Source of the DNA: SOIA01 sp050116035
Lineage (GTDB): Bacteria > Acidobacteriota > Aminicenantia > Aminicenantales > Aminicenantaceae
Assembly: GCA_050116035.1 (NCBI GenBank)
Contig: JASFPJ010000057.1
Location: 1-13,798, forward strand
Direction of reading: 5' to 3'
Length of the DNA stretch: 13,798 bases
The position numbers were made by a program, and so were the translations under genes. The notes below the pieces were generated by a model. That model was not told where the DNA came from. It did not search any database and worked only from the letters and a program-made list of their open reading frames with translations. Position 1 is the first letter of the stretch. Each line of letters begins with the position of its first letter. Below, piece by piece: positions 12,752 through 13,798 of the stretch.

Positions 12752-13798
12752 ATGCTTATAAGAAAGAAACTATCTTTGAGCAAGAATAGCTTCATCTTTT
12801 TTGTCTTAGGGCTGGCGGCACTCCTTCTAGTGAGCTGCTCGTCCTCCTATGATGTGGTCATATCGGGTGGGTTGATCTATGACGGCACAGGAAGCGCTCC
12901 CTATGAGGCCGATATCGGCATAAAGGATGGGCGAATAAAGACAATCGGGCAAATCAAGATATCTGGAAATGTGACTATCAATGCGGAAGGATTGTTTGTC
13001 GCGCCGGGATTTATCGATATTCACACCCATTGTGACCGGGGTCTTGAAGTGGATGAACTGAAAAACGCGAAGAACTATCTCACTCAGGGTGTCACAACGG
13101 TTGTGACAGGAAATTGTGGTGGCGGGACATACCGCGTCGCAGAATTTTTCAGCCAACTCGACTCGCAGGGAACCGGACCGAATGTCATCCATTTGATTGG
13201 ACATGGAACAGTGAGGAGAGAAGTGATGGGCCAGGAGGCCCGGGAGCCGACCGCCGATGAGCTCGAAAAGATGAAAGAACTTATCGCACAGGGTATGAAA
13301 GGCGGTGCGGCTGGGTTTTCCACCGGGCTTTTTTACGCTCCAGGCAGCTTTGCCAAAACAGAGGAGGTAGTCGAGCTGGCCCGTACGGTTAAAGAATATA
13401 GCGGGATTTATGCCACACATGTTCGTGACGAAAGCAACTACACCATCGGATTAAAGGCGTCCATCAAAGAAGCCATTGCAGTCGGAGAACAGGCCGGTAT
13501 TCCAGTGGAGATATCCCACATTAAAGCACTCGGCAGACCTGTATGGGGACAGTCCGCTGAAGTCTGCGCAATCATTGAAGGGGCACGGGAGAGAGGCGTC
13601 AAAGTCTATGCGGACCAGTATCCTTACATGGCTTCGAGCACAGGACTTTCTGCCGCTGTTATTCCGAGATGGATCCAGGCTGGTGGTGGGATGAAAGACA
13701 GATTGGACGATCCAGATCTTTTGCCCCGGATAAAAAAAGAAATAGAAGAAAATATTGACCGGCGTGGCGGACCCGAGTCTTTGGTTATCGTCTCATTC
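12752..13798 (+). CDS. N-acyl-D-amino-acid deacylase (D-aminoacylase) lipoprotein, 3' truncated by window edge
   Basis: The frame is open for 349 codons from ATG 12752 to the last base. The start is set by GAGGAGAGG ending 8 bases upstream; the ATG at 12744 opens only a five-codon frame. A lipoprotein signal (hydrophobic ~13-28, LVSC with Cys29) places it in the envelope. An amidohydrolase begins at VVISGGLIYDGTG. Metal-site residues visible are His91 and His93 in FIDIHTHCD, the bridging Cys121 in TGNCGGG characteristic of D-aminoacylases, His223 in ATHVRDE and His256 in EISHIKALG. The catalytic Asp, expected about 100 residues further on, lies outside the window. These zinc enzymes hydrolyse N-acyl-D-amino acids or N-acyl-D-glutamate-type substrates; most characterised members are cytoplasmic, so the lipoprotein form suggests scavenging outside the inner membrane. 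It may form a unit with the S12-like hydrolase upstream. Confidence 0.92.
   Translation, partial: MLIRKKLSLSKNSFIFFVLGLAALLLVSCSSSYDVVISGGLIYDGTGSAPYEADIGIKDGRIKTIGQIKISGNVTINAEGLFVAPGFIDIHTHCDRGLEVDELKNAKNYLTQGVTTVVTGNCGGGTYRVAEFFSQLDSQGTGPNVIHLIGHGTVRREVMGQEAREPTADELEKMKELIAQGMKGGAAGFSTGLFYAPGSFAKTEEVVELARTVKEYSGIYATHVRDESNYTIGLKASIKEAIAVGEQAGIPVEISHIKALGRPVWGQSAEVCAIIEGARERGVKVYADQYPYMASSTGLSAAVIPRWIQAGGGMKDRLDDPDLLPRIKKEIEENIDRRGGPESLVIVSF

Noticed and set aside
12744..12761. Five-codon upstream frame (Met-Thr-Ser-Cys-Leu) overlapping the D-aminoacylase start
   Set aside because: It shares the ribosome site and could act as a tiny leader, but it has no runs of a regulatory amino acid or attenuator structure; chance is the simplest explanation.

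Overview
This 13.8 kb window encodes mostly exported peptide- and amino-acid-processing enzymes. It comes from a Gram-negative-type bacterium: there are lipoprotein signal peptides, Sec signal peptides, and a MacB/FtsX-type permease with periplasmic domains. A PadR regulator next to a permease carrying an N-terminal 'permease prefix' region, together with many S9, M14 and S12 hydrolases and moderate GC, recalls Acidobacteriota or Candidatus Aminicenantes. That placement is inference from gene style only; the window has no rRNA or other phylogenetic marker.

Layout. (1) Bases 1-1482, + strand: C-terminal part of an S9 (prolyl-oligopeptidase/acylaminoacyl-peptidase type) serine peptidase with an intact catalytic triad. 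(2) 1668-4594, +: PadR-like repressor translationally coupled to a two-module FtsX/MacB permease. A tandem repeat with palindromic cores overlaps the likely promoter. (3) 4796-8551, -: two adjacent paralogous M14 zinc-carboxypeptidase-like exported proteins. The promoter-distal copy has all catalytic residues. In the promoter-proximal copy the HxxE zinc motif is reversed to ExxH, the third zinc His is Ser and the catalytic Glu is Asn. (4) 8708-9267, -: a compact VapBC toxin-antitoxin pair with a three-box ATGCAT operator touching the vapB start codon. (5) 9671-13798, +: a lipoprotein alpha/beta hydrolase with a TPR-like tail, a periplasmic serine beta-lactamase-like hydrolase, and the start of an N-acyl-D-amino-acid deacylase lipoprotein that runs off the right edge.

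Functional reading. Five hydrolases (S9, intact M14, prolyl-iminopeptidase-like, S12-like, D-aminoacylase) have predicted folds or signals suited to breaking down peptides or modified/D-amino-acid peptides in the cell envelope or outside the cell. This points to a proteolytic, amino-acid-using lifestyle. The PadR-permease pair looks like an envelope-stress or export module without its ATPase in view.

Non-coding structure. A dispersed-type repeat with a TCATTGCGAG/CTCGCAATGA core occurs twice (about 4681-4734 and 12516-12603). A trio of GGGACTGTCCC-like palindromes lies just upstream of the D-aminoacylase gene. The most unusual observation is the paired intact/degenerate M14 proteins with reciprocal exchange of zinc ligands.
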